Source: an uncultured Sutterellaceae bacterium (GTDB lineage: Bacteria; Pseudomonadota; Gammaproteobacteria; Burkholderiales; Burkholderiaceae_F). Taken from it: 5,704 nucleotides of DNA. The translations under genes and the position numbers were made by a program. Shown here one piece after another: positions 4,224-5,704 of the stretch. The notes beneath the pieces are model-generated. The model worked only from the letters and a program-made list of their open reading frames with translations, was not told the origin of the DNA and ran no database searches. The stretch covers positions 1 to 5,704 of the forward strand of contig CAMYAA010000085.1 of assembly GCA_947253615.1 (NCBI GenBank), given 5' to 3'. Position 1 is the first letter of the stretch; every line of letters begins with the position of its first letter.

Positions 4224-5664
4224 TCAATAGTGCACCCTTGCAAACGGATCGAATTTGCGTATACGAGCTCCTCGCTCTGTGTTAGCGAATTGTGCGTACT
4301 CGTTAATGCGCACCGCGAATGTGAGCGCCAGGGCGTCCGCTACGTCAGGCGAACTGAGCCCTCGTTTCTTCATGTCTTTCTTACTCTCTAGCTTGATTGC
4401 GCCTTTCAACGTGTAGTCAAACTCGGGGCTAACTAACTCCTCCTTTAGCCCCTTGTCGTTGGGTATCGTGCCCCCGTCTTCTAGCCAATCTTTCATCTTT
4501 CCCCACATCTCATCTCGCTTGCGGTCGTACGTCTCTGGGTCATCCGCACTCGAGGAGAACTGGATACCACGCACGCGATACCCGTCCGAGCGAAGAATGT
4601 CTACGATCGGACCACCAACGCCCGTCTCGTCAACGTTGATGTAAATGCGATCCTCAGGAAGCCCTAGCTTCTTCAAGTTCTCAAAGTGCCCCGCAATACG
4701 AGAGGCTAGGGTTACAGCGTCCAAATGATGGAAGCGTTTAATTGGTAAATAGCCACGACCTATGCGGGTGTAAATAACGCTGTCGTCTTCTCCGAAACGA
4801 GCAATGTCCACGCCCATGATGGCGCACGTAGCCGTATTGTTAAGTACGTCGGTCTCGCTTGCCTTATCGACAAGAGAGCTGGGAATGAACTGTTTAGTCG
4901 AGGCACTGGGGAATTGCCCGAGCACACGAACACGGAAGAAGTCAGAATCCTCACCGTACTCTTGACGCCAGGCTTCGATCGTTTCTTTGTTGGTGATAAA
5001 GGCGCTGCGGGAGTCCACGTGGTAGGTGAGCCACGAGTCTGAACGTTTCCCAAAGCACTCACGGAAACGCCCCGTGTTACGAGTGGGGTTACCGAACGCA
5101 AAGAAGAATGGCTCACCGTCGGTCATACCCCCTTCGGCCACTTCCCAAATCTTGTCGGGGATCCCCGAGGCTTCGTCGAAAATATAGAAGGACGAAGAGC
5201 TCGCCGAGTGCTGGCCAGCAAAAGCTTCAGAGTTTTCTTCCTTACACGTGTACGCGTCCAATCGCCAGCCCTCGGGAGCTTCCTTCGCCCGGATCGAGGT
5301 TGAATTGATCTCGAACATATCGGCAACAAGCGACTTCTTTAGCCACTTGCAGATCTCGGCCCACGTCTTTGTTTCAAGCTGGGCGCCCGTAGTTGCCGTA
5401 ACAATCCCTTTACAATACGGACGGGTTGCTAAAAGCCAAATGCAGATCATCGCGGTAAAGAAGGATTTACCAATACCGTGGCCTGAGGCTACCGCCGCCT
5501 TCAATGGTGAAACCGAATGTACACCGTCAAAACCATTCTTTTTAACGTGCTCAGCTATAAGGTCCAAAAGCTCACAGGCCCATGCGTCGGGGCCGTATTC
5601 GCAATTCGGGTACTTCGCTCGCCACTTCTCAGGCAAAGGGACAATTGAGAGCTCAGGTATCTCG
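4224..5664 (-). CDS. terL: Terminase large subunit, truncated at 5' end by contig end/adapter
   Basis: This is the ATP-driven DNA packaging motor and headful/cos nuclease. About 479 genuine residues are present. Numbered from the artefactual GTG at 5693, the Walker A-like P-loop is SGHGIGKS (70-77), Walker B is FYIFDEA (169-175) with Asp173/Glu174, and the coupling-type motif is FAFGNPTRNTG (198-208). The C-terminal RuvC/RNase H-like nuclease shows GVDIARFGEDDS (294-305), VDETGVGG (354-361) and SPDVADALALT (448-458), supplying the expected acidic residues. The frame is continuous into the adapter, so the first ten residues of a naive translation (MGSEMCIRDS) are not phage protein and the true N-terminus is missing. 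Genuine sequence starts at base 5664, and the first whole phage codon is GAG at 5663-5661. It ends with TGA at 4226-4224 and would dock on the portal encoded downstream. Confidence 0.95.
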
Positions 5665-5704
5665 CTGTCTCTTATACACATCTCCGAGCCCACGAGACCG
5701 TACT
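5665..5704. other. Untrimmed Nextera transposase adapter (not biological sequence)
   Basis: Positions 5665-5683 are the 19-bp Tn5 mosaic end CTGTCTCTTATACACATCT, and 5684-5698 (CCGAGCCCACGAGAC) complete the read-2 Nextera adapter. The last six bases, CGTACT, equal the start of the index I know as N702 (CGTACTAG). This means a sequencing read ran past its insert into adapter and the assembler kept it as the contig end. The phage sequence ends at 5664. Translated in the terL frame, the adapter gives MGSEMCIRDS, a recurrent false N-terminus in protein databases. Confidence 0.98.

Noticed and set aside
4205..4225. TATAAG-like minus-strand -10 box just after the terL stop
   Set aside because: No -35 is found at a suitable distance and the match is weak; AT-rich chance occurrence is more likely.
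4760..5116. 118-codon open frame on the minus strand inside terL
   Set aside because: It lies in another frame wholly inside the terminase gene, lacks an SD, and has a low-complexity composition rich in Ser, Thr, Pro, Arg and Val typical of a shadow frame.
1..5704. CRISPR array, tRNA or insertion sequence
   Set aside because: There are no regularly spaced short direct repeats with unique spacers, no cloverleaf-like sequence, and no transposase. The Tn5 mosaic end at 5665-5683 is from the library kit, not a resident transposon.

Overview
This window is the end of a contig from a tailed bacteriophage (or prophage) virion-structure module. Every protein gene reads on the minus strand, so the biological order runs from high to low coordinates. 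The gene set is terminase large subunit, a cluster of very small membrane-protein genes, a cupin-like protein, a small LTGxxG / LGG-ending protein, a portal of the 'head-to-tail connecting protein' type, a Bbp19-like protein and the start of a scaffold-like protein. This order is typical of podoviruses resembling Bordetella BPP-1 or Burkholderia Bcep22. Strong Shine-Dalgarno sites (AAGGAG, GGAGG) fit a bacterial host, but the host genus cannot be read from the sequence.

Layout, in transcription order. Positions 5665-5704 are not phage DNA: they are an untrimmed Nextera transposase adapter plus the first bases of an index, and they create a false N-terminus on terL. Positions 4224-5664 hold terL, lacking its true 5' end. 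Positions 3173-4223 hold three small membrane-protein genes (4108-3890, 3818-3546, 3367-3173), plus a possible 38-codon overlapping ORF (3553-3437). Positions 3170-2664 hold a cupin-like protein that overlaps the next gene (2740-2429) by 77 nt. The portal is at 2425-719, the Bbp19-like protein at 702-370, and the 5' part of a scaffold-like gene at 377-1. Genes from 3367 downward are tightly packed, with gaps of 2-16 nt or overlaps, and look like one operon.

The unusual content is in the small-gene cluster. In front of each of the three small genes sits one copy of a diverged repeat that, read on the opposite (+) strand, looks like a complete small-RNA gene. It has a TATAAT -10 box, exactly 7 nt, a purine at the expected start site that is also the first base of a stem-loop, a loop complementary to the gene's Shine-Dalgarno, and then a GC-rich hairpin with a T-rich tail. 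The three copies differ in sequence but keep base pairing through compensatory changes. I infer three paralogous cis-antisense RNAs of about 65-70 nt, each covering the ribosome-binding site of a small membrane-protein gene. This resembles the layout of antisense-controlled toxin or lysis genes. I do not recognise it as a described system, and it needs experimental support.

The structural genes themselves look ordinary. TerL would package DNA through the portal, the scaffold-like protein would guide capsid assembly, and the small membrane proteins are candidate lysis or membrane-associated accessory proteins, without a firm assignment.
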